Part shown: in pieces, positions 14,904 to 23,593 of the stretch
Layout: each line of letters opens with the position of its first letter
How positions within the stretch are numbered: position 1 is the first letter of the stretch
Source: Sphingomonas sp. Leaf357
GTDB taxonomy: Bacteria; Pseudomonadota; Alphaproteobacteria; Sphingomonadales; Sphingomonadaceae
Reading direction: 5' to 3'
Assembly (NCBI RefSeq): GCF_001423845.1
Contig: NZ_LMPM01000002.1
Coordinates: 682,001-746,000, forward strand
DNA: 64,000 nt
Program-made: the position numbers and the translations under genes
Notes under the pieces: generated by a model
What the model was told of the DNA's origin: nothing
The model's input: the letters and a program-made list of their open reading frames with translations, nothing else
The model's database searches: none

Positions 14904-16447
14904 CGGACTCCCCCGCGGCACGGCTCGGCGACCTGTTCGCACGCGTGCAGGACGGCAGCGTCCTGGCCGACGGCAAGACGTTCGTCGATGCGATCCCCAG
15001 GCGCGCGATCGAAGCGATCCTCGCCGACGCCGCCGGACTGCCCGACGACCGGGACGCGCTTCGACGCTTCGTCCTGGCCAATTTCGATCTGCCGATGCCG
15101 GTCGACGCGGTCGCGCCGCACACGCCCGGCCAACCGTTGCGCGCCTATATCCGGGCGATGTGGCCGGTCCTCGCACGCGAGCCGGTCGCGCCGGTCGCGG
15201 GTTCGTCCGCGCTTCCCATCGCCCACCGCCATGTCGTACCCGGCGGGCGCTTCCGCGAAATCTATTATTGGGACAGCTATTTCACGATGCTCGGCCTGAT
15301 ACGCGACGGCCAGCGCGCGCTGGCCGAGGGGTTGGTCGATGCGATGACCGACCTGATCGAGCTTCACGGATATGTACCCAACGGCACCCGCAGCTATTAT
15401 CTCGGCCGGTCGCAACCGCCGCTTTATTATCTGATGGTCGGACTGCTCGATGACGCACCCCCTGCGGTCGCGGCACGGCGGCTCGCCGCGATGAAGCGCG
15501 AACATGCCTGGTGGACCGCCGGAGCCGACGATCTGCCGAGCGAGCAGCGCCACGGGCACGTCGCGCGGCTGCGCGATGCCAGCCTGCTCAACCGCTATTG
15601 GGACGCGCAGGACACGCCGCGCGACGAAAGCTGGCGCGAGGACCGCGTGACTGCGCAGGGCAGCGATCGCACATCGCACGCCGTCTACCGCGATCTGCGC
15701 GCCGGGGCGGAAAGCGGCTGGGATTTTTCGTCGCGCTGGCTGGACGGCGCGGCTTTATCGTCGATCCGCACCACGGGGATCGCGCCGGTCGATCTCAACG
15801 CCTTCCTCTATGGCCTGGAAACCGCGATCGCCGGCGGCGGCGATTCCGAAGCCGCATCCTATGCCGCGCGCGCGGAGCGGCGGCGCAGCGCGATGCACGC
15901 CCATCTGTGGCATGACGCGGCCGGGCACTTCGCCGACTATGATCTCGATGCCGAGACGATCCGGCCCCAGCCGACCGCGGCGGCGCTCGCGCCCTTGTTC
16001 GTCGGGCTGGCGACGCCGCGACAGGCGGCGGACACGGCACGGTTCGTCGAGAGGGTGTTGCTCGCGCCTGGCGGCCTGCGCACCACCTGCATCGAAAGCG
16101 GCGAGCAATGGGACAGCCCGAACGGTTGGGCACCGTTGCAGTGGATCGCGATCCAGGGGCTGTGCCGCTACGGGCACCACGGGCTGGCGCGCGAAATATC
16201 GGAGCGCTGGATCGCCACGGTCGAGGCGACCTATCGCAGCACCGGCCTCGTGCACGAGAAATACGATATCGAGACCGGGGCGATCGGTCGCGGCGGCGAA
16301 TATGTGCCGCAGATCGGGTTCGGCTGGACCAACGGCGTGACCGCGTCGTTGATCGATCGGATCTGGGACGACGCGACATCGTCCGGTGATCCGCCGCCCG
16401 GCCGCCCCGCCACCTCCACACCCAAGCACACCGGCAGCCGCACATGA
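14900..16447 (+). CDS. Trehalase, glycoside hydrolase family 37 (cytoplasmic)
   Basis: 515 residues, within the usual size of bacterial trehalases. Both family signatures are present: PGGRFREIYYWDSY at residue 114 and QWDSPNGWAP near the C-terminus. The catalytic acid Asp is in ESGWDFSSRW (Asp275) and the putative base Glu in GLVHEKYD. No signal peptide, so it resembles cytoplasmic TreF in location and would cleave alpha,alpha-trehalose to two glucose. Start at 14900 overlaps the upstream stop; an in-frame ATG at 14828 lies inside the esterase gene and is rejected. Its stop overlaps the start of another HSL esterase, so it sits sandwiched between two esterases. This arrangement is the main argument that the imported substrate is an acylated trehalose. 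Confidence 0.93.
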   Translation: MTDSPAARLGDLFARVQDGSVLADGKTFVDAIPRRAIEAILADAAGLPDDRDALRRFVLANFDLPMPVDAVAPHTPGQPLRAYIRAMWPVLAREPVAPVAGSSALPIAHRHVVPGGRFREIYYWDSYFTMLGLIRDGQRALAEGLVDAMTDLIELHGYVPNGTRSYYLGRSQPPLYYLMVGLLDDAPPAVAARRLAAMKREHAWWTAGADDLPSEQRHGHVARLRDASLLNRYWDAQDTPRDESWREDRVTAQGSDRTSHAVYRDLRAGAESGWDFSSRWLDGAALSSIRTTGIAPVDLNAFLYGLETAIAGGGDSEAASYAARAERRRSAMHAHLWHDAAGHFADYDLDAETIRPQPTAAALAPLFVGLATPRQAADTARFVERVLLAPGGLRTTCIESGEQWDSPNGWAPLQWIAIQGLCRYGHHGLAREISERWIATVEATYRSTGLVHEKYDIETGAIGRGGEYVPQIGFGWTNGVTASLIDRIWDDATSSGDPPPGRPATSTPKHTGSRT

Positions 16448-17397
16448 CCCGACCGATCGCCCCCACTCCGCCGCCGCTCGCCCGCTGGGTGAGCGCCGAA
16501 GCCGGTCGCCTGTTCGCCGAGCAGGTCGTCGGTGCCGTCGCGCCGGTCGGGGATCTCGACGCGACGCGCGCCCATTACGATGCGATCAACCGCGCCCGGT
16601 TGGACGTCGCGCTCGACGCCTTCCCGGTGGAGATCGAGCGCGGCACGCTCGGCGGGGTCCCCGTGGATACCGTCATCCCCCGGGGCGGGGCGACGAGCGA
16701 CGTTGCCCTGCTATGCCTCCATGGCGGCGCGTTCATGTGGGGTGCGGGTGCCGGTGCCCTGATCGAAGCCGTGCCGATCGCCGCGATCACCGGCTATACC
16801 GTGATCGCGGTCGACTATCGGCTCGCGCCCGAACATCTCTTCCCCGCCGCGGTCGACGACGTGCTGGCCTGCTATTCGGCGCTGCTCGAAACGCGGCCGG
16901 CGACAGCGATCGGCGTGTACGGCTGCTCCGCCGGCGGCATGCTCGGCGCGCAGTTGGTGGCACGGCTGATCGGCGATGGGACCGCATTGCCCGGCGCGCT
17001 CGTCATGCTGCATGCCACGGGGCTGGAACTGGGCGGCGATTCGCTCGCGCTGGCGGCGACGTTCAACGGCGTGCGGGAGGAGGACATCGTGCCGAGCCTG
17101 CATAGCCTGCCGTTCCTCGAGGCGACCGACCCCAATGATCCGCTGGTCTTCCCGGGCGAGCATCGCGACGTGCTCGCAGCCTTCCCGCCCTCACTGCTGA
17201 TCAGCGGCACGCGCGATTTCGCCGCCGGCTCGATCGCGACGATGCATCGGCGGTTGATCGCGGCGGGCGCTTCGGCGGATCTCGCGATGTTCGACGGCAT
17301 GTGGCACGCGCATCATGTCGATACCGAGCTGCCCGAGGCGCGCGAGACGTTCGCGATCATGGCGCGCTTTTTCGCGCGGCACGTGTCGCGAAGCTGA
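16444..17397 (+). CDS. Alpha/beta hydrolase, HSL family carboxylesterase
   Basis: 317 residues. Oxyanion motif HGGA in LLCLHGGAFMWG (third Gly replaced by Ala), nucleophile elbow GVYGCSAGGML, Asp in SGTRDFAAG and His in MWHAHHVD. It groups with the GTSAG-type HSL enzymes at 8263 and 13953 but is the most divergent (GCSAG, altered HGGG). No export signal. Coupled to trehalase by ATGA. The stop codon TGA abuts the stop of the convergent LacI gene, forming TGATCA across the junction with no spacer. Substrate probably an acyl-sugar; specificity differing from its paralogues is likely given the altered oxyanion loop. Confidence 0.85.
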   Translation: MTRPIAPTPPPLARWVSAEAGRLFAEQVVGAVAPVGDLDATRAHYDAINRARLDVALDAFPVEIERGTLGGVPVDTVIPRGGATSDVALLCLHGGAFMWGAGAGALIEAVPIAAITGYTVIAVDYRLAPEHLFPAAVDDVLACYSALLETRPATAIGVYGCSAGGMLGAQLVARLIGDGTALPGALVMLHATGLELGGDSLALAATFNGVREEDIVPSLHSLPFLEATDPNDPLVFPGEHRDVLAAFPPSLLISGTRDFAAGSIATMHRRLIAAGASADLAMFDGMWHAHHVDTELPEARETFAIMARFFARHVSRS

Positions 17398-18417
17398 TCA
17401 GCCGACCGTCGATTCCCGGACGACCAGGTCGACCGGCAGCCGATTGGTTACCCCGCCCTCTCGCTCGCCGAGCTTGATCAGCAGCGCCTCGGCCAGCGCC
17501 CGGCCGGCACCGTGCCAGTCCTGCCGGATCGAACTGATCGGCGGACGGTGGTTGGCGGCCACCGCGATATCGTCGAACCCGATCACCGCGACGTCGCCCG
17601 GGATGGCGATACCCCCGGCGATCAGCGTGTCGCACGCGCCGGCGGCGATATAGTCGCTGACCGCGATGACCGCGTCGAACCGGGTGCCGGCCGCCAGTTC
17701 GCGCTCGATCGCCGCCGCCCCGCTCACGCGCGAGAAATCGCATTGCGCGACCGCGACGAGCATCGCCTCGCTCGAGGCGAGCAGGTCGCGCACGCCGTCC
17801 AGCCGGCTCGCCACTTCCGGATGCGTCGGATCGCCGAGGAACAATATCCGCCGTCGACCGGTCGCGACGAGATGATCCGCGGCGAGCCGCCCGCCCAGGC
17901 GGTTGTCGCTGCCGATCACGTTCGGATCGTCGCGATCCGCGGCGCCCCAGGTGACCATCGGCAGCCCGAACGCGGCGACCTCGCCGACACGCGCGCCCTC
18001 ATTGCCCTGCCCGATCATGATGATGCCGTCGGCAGCGGTACCGAGCGCGCCGAGAAAATGGTCGCGCGTCGTCACCAGCATCGCATGATCGGCCGGGGTC
18101 AGCACCTCGAGCAGCCCGCCCAGCAGCAACAGCAGGATCGGATCGGCGATCGGCCGGTCGCCGTCGATCAGTTTCTCGACCACCACCGCGACCGTCCGGC
18201 TACGCCGCGTGCGCAGGTTGCGCGCGGCGACGTTGAGCCGATAACCGGCATCGCGCGCGACCGCGACGATCCGCTCCCGCACTTCCGGCCTCACCAGCGA
18301 ACTGCCGTTCAACGCGCGCGACACCGTGATCTTGGACACGCCTGCCAATTCCGCGATCGCAGCCATGGTCGGGCGGCCCGCTGGGTCTGGTCCGGTCTTC
18401 ATCATGACCGGGTACAT
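17398..18417 (-). CDS. LacI-family transcriptional repressor
   Basis: 339 residues from ATG 18417. N-terminal LacI helix-turn-helix and hinge: TMAAIAELAGVSKITVSRAL followed by NVAARNLRTRRS. The sugar-binding domain ends with AVIGFDDIAVAANHRPPISS, the usual FDD motif. It is expected to bind a 14-bp pseudo-palindrome with central CG, and three such sites lie in the promoters of the neighbouring acyl-sugar locus, which it most likely represses until the sugar is present. The start is uncertain: no good ribosome-binding site is seen, and ATG codons at 18402/18405 or an upstream start at 18489 are possible. No copy of the operator was found in its own upstream region. Confidence 0.87.
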   Translation of the reverse strand: MYPVMMKTGPDPAGRPTMAAIAELAGVSKITVSRALNGSSLVRPEVRERIVAVARDAGYRLNVAARNLRTRRSRTVAVVVEKLIDGDRPIADPILLLLLGGLLEVLTPADHAMLVTTRDHFLGALGTAADGIIMIGQGNEGARVGEVAAFGLPMVTWGAADRDDPNVIGSDNRLGGRLAADHLVATGRRRILFLGDPTHPEVASRLDGVRDLLASSEAMLVAVAQCDFSRVSGAAAIERELAAGTRFDAVIAVSDYIAAGACDTLIAGGIAIPGDVAVIGFDDIAVAANHRPPISSIRQDWHGAGRALAEALLIKLGEREGGVTNRLPVDLVVRESTVG

Positions 18418-18604
18418 CGCCAGCGCCGGGGATGCAGCAAAATTTCGAGGCCGCGACCCACGATGCCGGCGGAACCCGATCGCCGACACAGCCGGGGCTC
18501 ACGCTCATGGACCGCGCTGAAGAGCATTGCGATCGCCGGCAGCGGGCGGATCGCTACCGACGTGACGACTTGCGCCAGAAGAACGGGAATGCTGATAGCC
18601 TCCG

Positions 18605-18835
18605 ATGACCACCGGCCAGCTTCACACCCTGCTCATCGCCCGACTGACGCGCACGTCCGGCGGCACGGCACGGGGTTGGCGCATCGCGCTTGGGCCGATC
18701 AAGGTGCGGTCCGCCGCCACGCACGTTCATTGCAACTGGGAAGTCGAACCGTCGGGCACGGAGCGCGAAATCGCCGCGATCGAACGCCTGCTCGACCAGG
18801 TACGGCTCGATCACCCGCTCGTCACGATCGACTGA
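18605..18835 (+). CDS. Small conserved-looking hypothetical protein
   Basis: 76 residues, no signal peptide or membrane segment. Composition is normal for a real gene (WRIALGPIKVRS, CNWEVEPSGTEREIAAIERLLDQVR, ending in LVTID), with a plausible beta-then-helix layout. No domain recognised. Ribosome-binding site is weak. It lies between the LacI gene and another small protein, with no obvious link to either. Confidence 0.5.
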   Translation: MTTGQLHTLLIARLTRTSGGTARGWRIALGPIKVRSAATHVHCNWEVEPSGTEREIAAIERLLDQVRLDHPLVTID

Positions 18836-18897
18836 CCGACTTCGCTCGCCGATACGGGCATGCGGACCCACAATCGGGCCGGCGCGTTGACGGCGCG

Positions 18898-19242
18898 ATG
18901 GCTCACGATTCCAACATCATCCTCTGCGACGGCCCGGACAGCGCCCACGCCTTCGACAACATCGCGGTGAAGCCCCGCAACGGCGCGCTCGATGCGAAAT
19001 GCCCGGTCTGCCACGGCTTCGGCGAGTGGAATGCGGAGATCGATCTGGCGAGCTTCCGCTGCAAGCGCCATATCTGCGATCACTGCCACGGCGCGGGCTG
19101 GATCGAGACCGGCACCGATCCCGTCGGCTTCCCGGACATCGAATTGTCGCCCGACGGCCATCCGCACTGGGTGGTCAATTACGTCCCACGCAACGATGTG
19201 GCGGACGACGACCCGTCCGGCGGCAACCTGCTCGCGTCATGA
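18898..19242 (+). CDS. Small protein with DnaJ-type CxxCxGxG zinc knuckles
   Basis: 114 residues. Two cysteine motifs, CPVCHGFGEW and CDHCHGAGW, spaced about 30 residues apart, are of the kind found in the DnaJ central zinc-binding region; they probably bind one zinc ion. No J-domain or substrate-binding domain is present. An N-terminal acidic stretch and a C-terminal DVADDDPSGGN tail flank the knuckles. The same frame is open far upstream but that part is antisense to the LacI gene. Function unknown; a metal-binding or redox-sensing role is possible. Confidence 0.55.
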   Translation: MAHDSNIILCDGPDSAHAFDNIAVKPRNGALDAKCPVCHGFGEWNAEIDLASFRCKRHICDHCHGAGWIETGTDPVGFPDIELSPDGHPHWVVNYVPRNDVADDDPSGGNLLAS

Positions 19243-19312
19243 GCCGGTACGGTCGGCACGGCGCCCCGACATCTTGTTTTGCAGTCCGGCGTATCCGGGG
19301 TAAGACGAGCGC

Positions 19313-19726
19313 ATGAACCGTTCCAAGCCATCGCATCGTCATCGCCTTCCGCTGGCCATCGCCCTGGTCGCGGGTGCGATCGGCTGGTCGGGCACGGCCT
19401 CGGCCCAGGACATGCCGGCACCGACGCCCTCGCAGGCGGTGCCGCCGCCCGCCAGCGACGCGATTCGCCTGAGCGACGCGGAACGCAATGCGATCCTTGA
19501 CAGCAACACCGTCGAAAGCGCCGCCGTGGCGCGGGGCGAACTGGGGAAGTCGGGCCTCGCCAAGCTCGGCATCCACGGCGAGATGGGCGTCATGGTCGGA
19601 TCGAACGGCACGCGCGGCATCTATGGCGTGGCCGAGATCCCGCTCGGTGAAAGCGCCAGCGCGGTCGTCTCGTTCGAATCCAGCCGCTTCGGCGGGTACC
19701 GGCGCCGGTCCTACACCGCCCCCTGA
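19313..19726 (+). CDS. Exported hypothetical protein
   Basis: 137 residues with a clear Sec signal peptide (LAIALVAGAIGWSGTASAQ). A Pro/Ala-rich linker is followed by a compact region with LSDAERNAILDSNTVESAA and GEMGVMVGSNGTRGIYGVAEIPLG, a beta-rich pattern. No catalytic motif or known domain. It converges with the small SNase-like gene at 19769. Probably periplasmic or outer-membrane associated. Confidence 0.6.
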   Translation: MNRSKPSHRHRLPLAIALVAGAIGWSGTASAQDMPAPTPSQAVPPPASDAIRLSDAERNAILDSNTVESAAVARGELGKSGLAKLGIHGEMGVMVGSNGTRGIYGVAEIPLGESASAVVSFESSRFGGYRRRSYTAP

Positions 19727-19768
19727 GCGCCGGCGGTTACGTCGCGCCGGCGCGAACGCCCGCCGTCG

Positions 19769-20083
19769 TCAGCAGTCCTTCAGGCCGTAACGCTTCCACG
19801 ACACATCGGAGCGCACCCCTGCCTTCGCCTTGATCAGCGTGCAGGCCAGGTCGCGCTGATCCGGCAGCGTGCACTTCGCGACGATGAACGGCCCCTCGTT
19901 GCCGGCGGGCAGGCAGGACACTTTCTTGCCCATCGTCAGCCCCGCCAGCACGCCGCGCGCCTTTTTCGGCACGAGCGCGCCCGTTTCCAGCCCGGCGATG
20001 CGAATGCTGGTCTTGTCGCTGCACAGGATCGTCGTGCCATCCGGCACGGAAGCGACGAGACACAGGATCGTGGCTGCCATCAT
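19769..20083 (-). CDS. Small SNase-like protein, probably without nuclease activity
   Basis: 104 residues. The pattern DGTTILCSDKTSIRIAGLETG, then a helix with KKARGVLAGLTMGKKVSC and VAKCTLPDQRDLACTLIKAKAG, follows the thermonuclease (SNase) fold as seen in short sphingomonad proteins. The catalytic Arg/Glu set of active nucleases is incomplete: the usual D-G-D of the calcium site reads DGT. It has several cysteines (SC, KC, AC, DC) that could form disulfides, and may be a degenerate, exported relative. The start is preceded by GAGGA at a long distance. Assignment is by pattern only. Confidence 0.5.
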   Translation of the reverse strand: MMAATILCLVASVPDGTTILCSDKTSIRIAGLETGALVPKKARGVLAGLTMGKKVSCLPAGNEGPFIVAKCTLPDQRDLACTLIKAKAGVRSDVSWKRYGLKDC

Positions 20084-20140
20084 GATACATCGTCCTCGAT
20101 ATCGGCGCGCGCGGCACCGTGGTGAAAATCTCCGGAGCGG

Positions 20141-20662
20141 CTAGCGCTTGATCCGCGGCCGGCCCATGAAGTCCTGCTTGCCCAGCTTCACGCCCTGCGC
20201 CCGCAGGATGGCGTACGCCGTCGTCGCATGGAAATAGAAGTTCGGCTGCGAGAAAGAGAGCAGGAAGTTCGCGCCGGTGAACGGCAGGATCGTCTCGCCG
20301 AACGCGAATTGCGTATCGCTGTCCGCCAAGGCGTCGACGCTTTCGCGCTCCAGCCCCTTCAGATCGGCGATCGCTCCCTGCAGCACGCCGTGCAGCCCGG
20401 CAAAGTCGGTCGGCCAGGCCGACCGGTCCGGCGAGAAGCTGCCCGCCTTCACGCCGTCGATCCCGCCTACCGAATGCGCTGCGCAGGATTTCACCTGATA
20501 GCCGAACGGCAGCATGTCCGGCGCGAGCCGGGCATCGATCAGCTCCGCTTCCGCCCGGCCCTGCTCGACGCAGAACGCCTGCGCCTTGTCGAGCAACGCA
20601 TCCACCGCACCCAATATCTGCAGGTTGGACGGAACGACGGCATCGTAGAGGGAAAACGGCAT
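20141..20662 (-). CDS. DUF1993 family protein
   Basis: 173 residues, typical of DUF1993: N-terminal SLYDAVVPSNLQILGAVDALLDKA, central LAPDMLPFGYQVKSCAAHSV, and a C-terminal FLLSFSQPNFYFHATTAYAILRAQGV carrying the conserved histidine. The family has a DinB-like four-helix-bundle appearance and no established function. Cytoplasmic. Divergent from the peptidase at 20833. Confidence 0.75.
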   Translation of the reverse strand: MPFSLYDAVVPSNLQILGAVDALLDKAQAFCVEQGRAEAELIDARLAPDMLPFGYQVKSCAAHSVGGIDGVKAGSFSPDRSAWPTDFAGLHGVLQGAIADLKGLERESVDALADSDTQFAFGETILPFTGANFLLSFSQPNFYFHATTAYAILRAQGVKLGKQDFMGRPRIKR

Positions 20663-20832
20663 GATCCTGCTCCGGTTATTTTCTGGAGCTTATGCCTGCC
20701 CTTTACCACCACGTCCACGCGAACGTCGCAATCGGCTCCGTGCTACGGAGCGGAACGAACGCTATTTCTGCCGAGACAAGGCCCGCGCCGCGCTCTAGCC
20801 TGCTCGCCGATCTTTCGGGAAGGTGACGACAC

Positions 20833-22224
20833 ATGCGGCGACTGGCTTTGGCGACGGCGATCTTGGCGCTCATCTCCGGCAGCGCGCACGCCGCCGACAC
20901 CGCCAGCCCCGCCGCGCAGGCGCAGGCGCTGGAGATCGCCAAGCGCGCCATCGCCTTCCGCACGGTCACCGGCCCCGGCAACCAGACCCCGCAGCTCGCC
21001 GCGTATCTCAAATCGGTGCTGGTCGCCGGCGGGTTCGCCGATGCCGATATCAGCATCACGCCTGTGGACGACACCGCCTATCTGATCGCGCGCTGGCGCG
21101 GCAGCGATGCGAAGCTGAAGCCGCTCGTCATCTCCGGCCATATCGACGTGGTCGAGGCGAAACCGGCCGATTGGCAGCGCGATCCGTTCACGCCGGTGGT
21201 CGAGAACGGCTATCTCTACGGGCGCGGCGCGACCGACATGAAGCTCGACGCCGCGCTCGCCATGGCCGCTCTGCTGCAACTCAAGAAGGACGGCTACACG
21301 CCGCGCCGCGACATCGTCCTCGAATTTTCGGGCGACGAGGAAACCGCGATGAAGACGTCGGCGCTGATCGCCGAGCAATTGAAGGACGCCGATATCGTCC
21401 TCAACATCGACGGCGGCGGCGGCGCGCTGGACGAGACGACCGGCAAGCCGCTCTACTGGACGTGGAACGGCGCCGAGAAGACCTATGCCGATTTCGAACT
21501 GACCGTCACCAATCCCGGCGGCCATTCCTCCGCCCCGCGCAAGGACAATGCCATCGTCCAGCTGTCGCGCGCGCTGGACAGGATAGGCGCGTACCAGTTC
21601 AAGCCCGAGGTCAGCGACCTGACCCGCACCTATTTCGCCACCGCCGCGAAATACGAACAGCCCGCCATTGCCGCCGCGATGAAGGCGTTCGCCGCCAATC
21701 CGGAGGACAAGGCCGCGATCGCCACGCTCACCGCCGATCCCGGCTTTATCGGCAAGATCGGCACGACCTGCGTCGCGACGATGGTGAATGGCGGCCACGC
21801 GCTCAACGCCTTGCCACAGCGCGCCAGCGCAAACATCAACTGCCGCATCTTCCCCGGCCATCAGCCCGCCGCGATCATGGCCGAACTGGAAAAGGTCGCC
21901 GCCGATCCCGCGGTCAAATTCAAGAACGTCACCGAAGGCGCGGTACCGAACGACGCCTCGCCGATGCGCGCGGATTTCGTGGCGGCGGTGCAGGCGGCGA
22001 TGGGCAAGATCCATCCCGGCGTGCCGGTGTTCCCCAGCATGGCGTCGGGCGCGAGCGACAGCATGTGGTTCCGCTATCACAAGGTGCCGAGCTACGGTGC
22101 CAGCCCGGTCTTCATCAAGGGATCGGACGATTTCAGCCACGGCCTGAACGAACGAACGCCGGTCAACAACGTCGCGCCGGCGATCACCTATTATCTGTCG
22201 CTGTTCCGGGCGCTGTCGAAATAA
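20833..22224 (+). CDS. M20 family zinc metallopeptidase, exported
   Basis: 463 residues. Signal peptide (ILALISGSAHAAD). Zinc ligands of the M20 family are visible: His103 and Asp105 in SGHIDVVEA, Asp135 in GRGATDMK, and the catalytic Glu pair in FSGDEETA (169-170). A dimerisation domain of about 110 residues interrupts the catalytic domain as usual. It cleaves a C-terminal or blocked amino acid from a peptide or N-acyl amino acid, in the periplasm. GGAAGG precedes the start. One base separates its stop from the Rieske oxygenase start, so the two are co-translated. Confidence 0.88.
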   Translation: MRRLALATAILALISGSAHAADTASPAAQAQALEIAKRAIAFRTVTGPGNQTPQLAAYLKSVLVAGGFADADISITPVDDTAYLIARWRGSDAKLKPLVISGHIDVVEAKPADWQRDPFTPVVENGYLYGRGATDMKLDAALAMAALLQLKKDGYTPRRDIVLEFSGDEETAMKTSALIAEQLKDADIVLNIDGGGGALDETTGKPLYWTWNGAEKTYADFELTVTNPGGHSSAPRKDNAIVQLSRALDRIGAYQFKPEVSDLTRTYFATAAKYEQPAIAAAMKAFAANPEDKAAIATLTADPGFIGKIGTTCVATMVNGGHALNALPQRASANINCRIFPGHQPAAIMAELEKVAADPAVKFKNVTEGAVPNDASPMRADFVAAVQAAMGKIHPGVPVFPSMASGASDSMWFRYHKVPSYGASPVFIKGSDDFSHGLNERTPVNNVAPAITYYLSLFRALSK

Positions 22225-22225
22225 C

Positions 22226-23422
22226 ATGGCGCACCGCGCACCCGATCTCCTGCCGGACACCGATCCCCCAGCCGATCCCGACGCCGACTGGAGCCTGCCC
22301 GGCTGGCTCTATACCGATGCGGAATATTTCGACGTCGAGGTCGCACGAATCCTCCGCCCGTCCTGGCAGATCGTCTGCCACGTCGGCGACATCCCAACGC
22401 CCGGCGATTACCACACGCTGGAGTATATCGGCGAAAGCGTCGTCGCCATACGCGGCGAGGACGATCGGGTCCGCGCCTTCGCCAATGTCTGCCGCCACCG
22501 CGCGATGCGGCTGGTCGAAGGCCCGGCGGGCTGCGCGAAGAAGCTGGTCTGCCCCTATCACGCCTGGGCCTATGAACTCGACGGCCGCCTGACCGGCGTG
22601 CCGATGCGCAAGGATTATCCCGCGCTGGACATGGGCAAGATGGGCCTGGTCCCGGTCGGCGTCGAAATCTGGAACGGCTTCGTCTTCGTCCGCCTCAAGG
22701 ATGACGGAGGCCCCTCGGTCGCCGCGATGATGGGCCCCTATACCTCCGAGATCGCGCCCTATCGCTTCGACGATCTGCGCGCGATCGCCCCGGTCCGCAC
22801 GCGCACCCGCGCGGTCAACTGGAAGAATGTCGGCGACAATTATTCCGACAATCTTCACATCCCCGTCGCCCATGCCGGCCTCACCCGCCTGTTCGGCAAG
22901 AGCTACGCGATCGAGGCCGCGCCTTATGTCGACAAGATGTCGGGCTATCTAGGCGATCGGCCCTCCGCCGATCCGTGGGAGCGGATCTATCAGACGCACC
23001 TGCCGCGCGCGGAGCATCTGCCGGAAAGCCATCAGAAGCTCTGGCTCTATTACAAGCTGTGGCCGAACATGGCGTTCGACATCTACCCCGATCAGGTCGA
23101 TTTCATGCAATGGCTGCCGCTCACGCCGACGACATCGCTGCTGCGCGAGATGACCTTCGCGCTGCCCGACGACCGGCGCGAGATGAAAATCGTGCGCTAC
23201 GCCAACTGGCGCATCAACCGCACCGTCAATGCCGAGGACACCTGGCTGATCGAACGCGTGCAGCAAGGCATGGCCAGCCACGCATATGAGGTCGGCCCGA
23301 TCGGCCGCAGCGAAGTGTGCCTGCGCAGCTTCGCCCGCAAGATTCGCGAGCGGATCCCGGAGGCAAGGCTGCACCGTGCGCCGCAAGCCGGGTGGAGCAA
23401 GCGGCCAAGGGCGTTGGAATAA
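22226..23422 (+). CDS. Rieske non-heme iron oxygenase, alpha subunit
   Basis: 398 residues. Rieske [2Fe-2S] ligands Cys89-x-His91 and Cys109-x2-His112 (VCRHRAM, CPYHAWAYE). The catalytic domain has the mononuclear iron facial triad: His211 and His216 in NLHIPVAHAG, with the bridging acidic position in GDNYSDN (Asp204). No separate beta subunit or ferredoxin gene lies nearby, so it may be of the homomeric type that uses a reductase encoded elsewhere. Substrates of such enzymes include quaternary amines and aromatic acids. It follows the peptidase by one base and is followed by a REP pair and an FAD oxidoreductase. Confidence 0.87.
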   Translation: MAHRAPDLLPDTDPPADPDADWSLPGWLYTDAEYFDVEVARILRPSWQIVCHVGDIPTPGDYHTLEYIGESVVAIRGEDDRVRAFANVCRHRAMRLVEGPAGCAKKLVCPYHAWAYELDGRLTGVPMRKDYPALDMGKMGLVPVGVEIWNGFVFVRLKDDGGPSVAAMMGPYTSEIAPYRFDDLRAIAPVRTRTRAVNWKNVGDNYSDNLHIPVAHAGLTRLFGKSYAIEAAPYVDKMSGYLGDRPSADPWERIYQTHLPRAEHLPESHQKLWLYYKLWPNMAFDIYPDQVDFMQWLPLTPTTSLLREMTFALPDDRREMKIVRYANWRINRTVNAEDTWLIERVQQGMASHAYEVGPIGRSEVCLRSFARKIRERIPEARLHRAPQAGWSKRPRALE

Positions 23423-23427
23423 CCCCG

Positions 23428-23572
23428 CCGCTCGTCCCGAGTAGCCATCGAGTAGCCCGCAGGGCGTATCGAGAGGGGCGTATCGAAGGACGGGTTCGGG
23501 GCAGCAACGGTGCTTCGATACGAGCCCTCGATACGGCCTTCGGCCTACTCGGTCTCTACTCGGCACGAACGG
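23428..23572. repeat. REP-like inverted repeat pair, TCGATACG family
   Basis: Two imperfect arms of about 60 bases (23428-23490 and 23511-23572) are inverted copies: left contains CGAGTAGCC and GTATCGAAGGA, right contains TGCTTCGATACGAGCCCTCG and CTACTCGGCACGAACGG. Non-coding, between the Rieske gene and the FAD oxidoreductase; may act as a terminator for the former. Confidence 0.8.
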
Positions 23573-23593
23573 TCTTTTTGGGGTTGAGCGAAC

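Noticed and set aside
17512..18897. Long frame before the zinc-knuckle protein
   Set aside because: Antisense to the LacI gene; only the region from 18898 has protein-like sequence.
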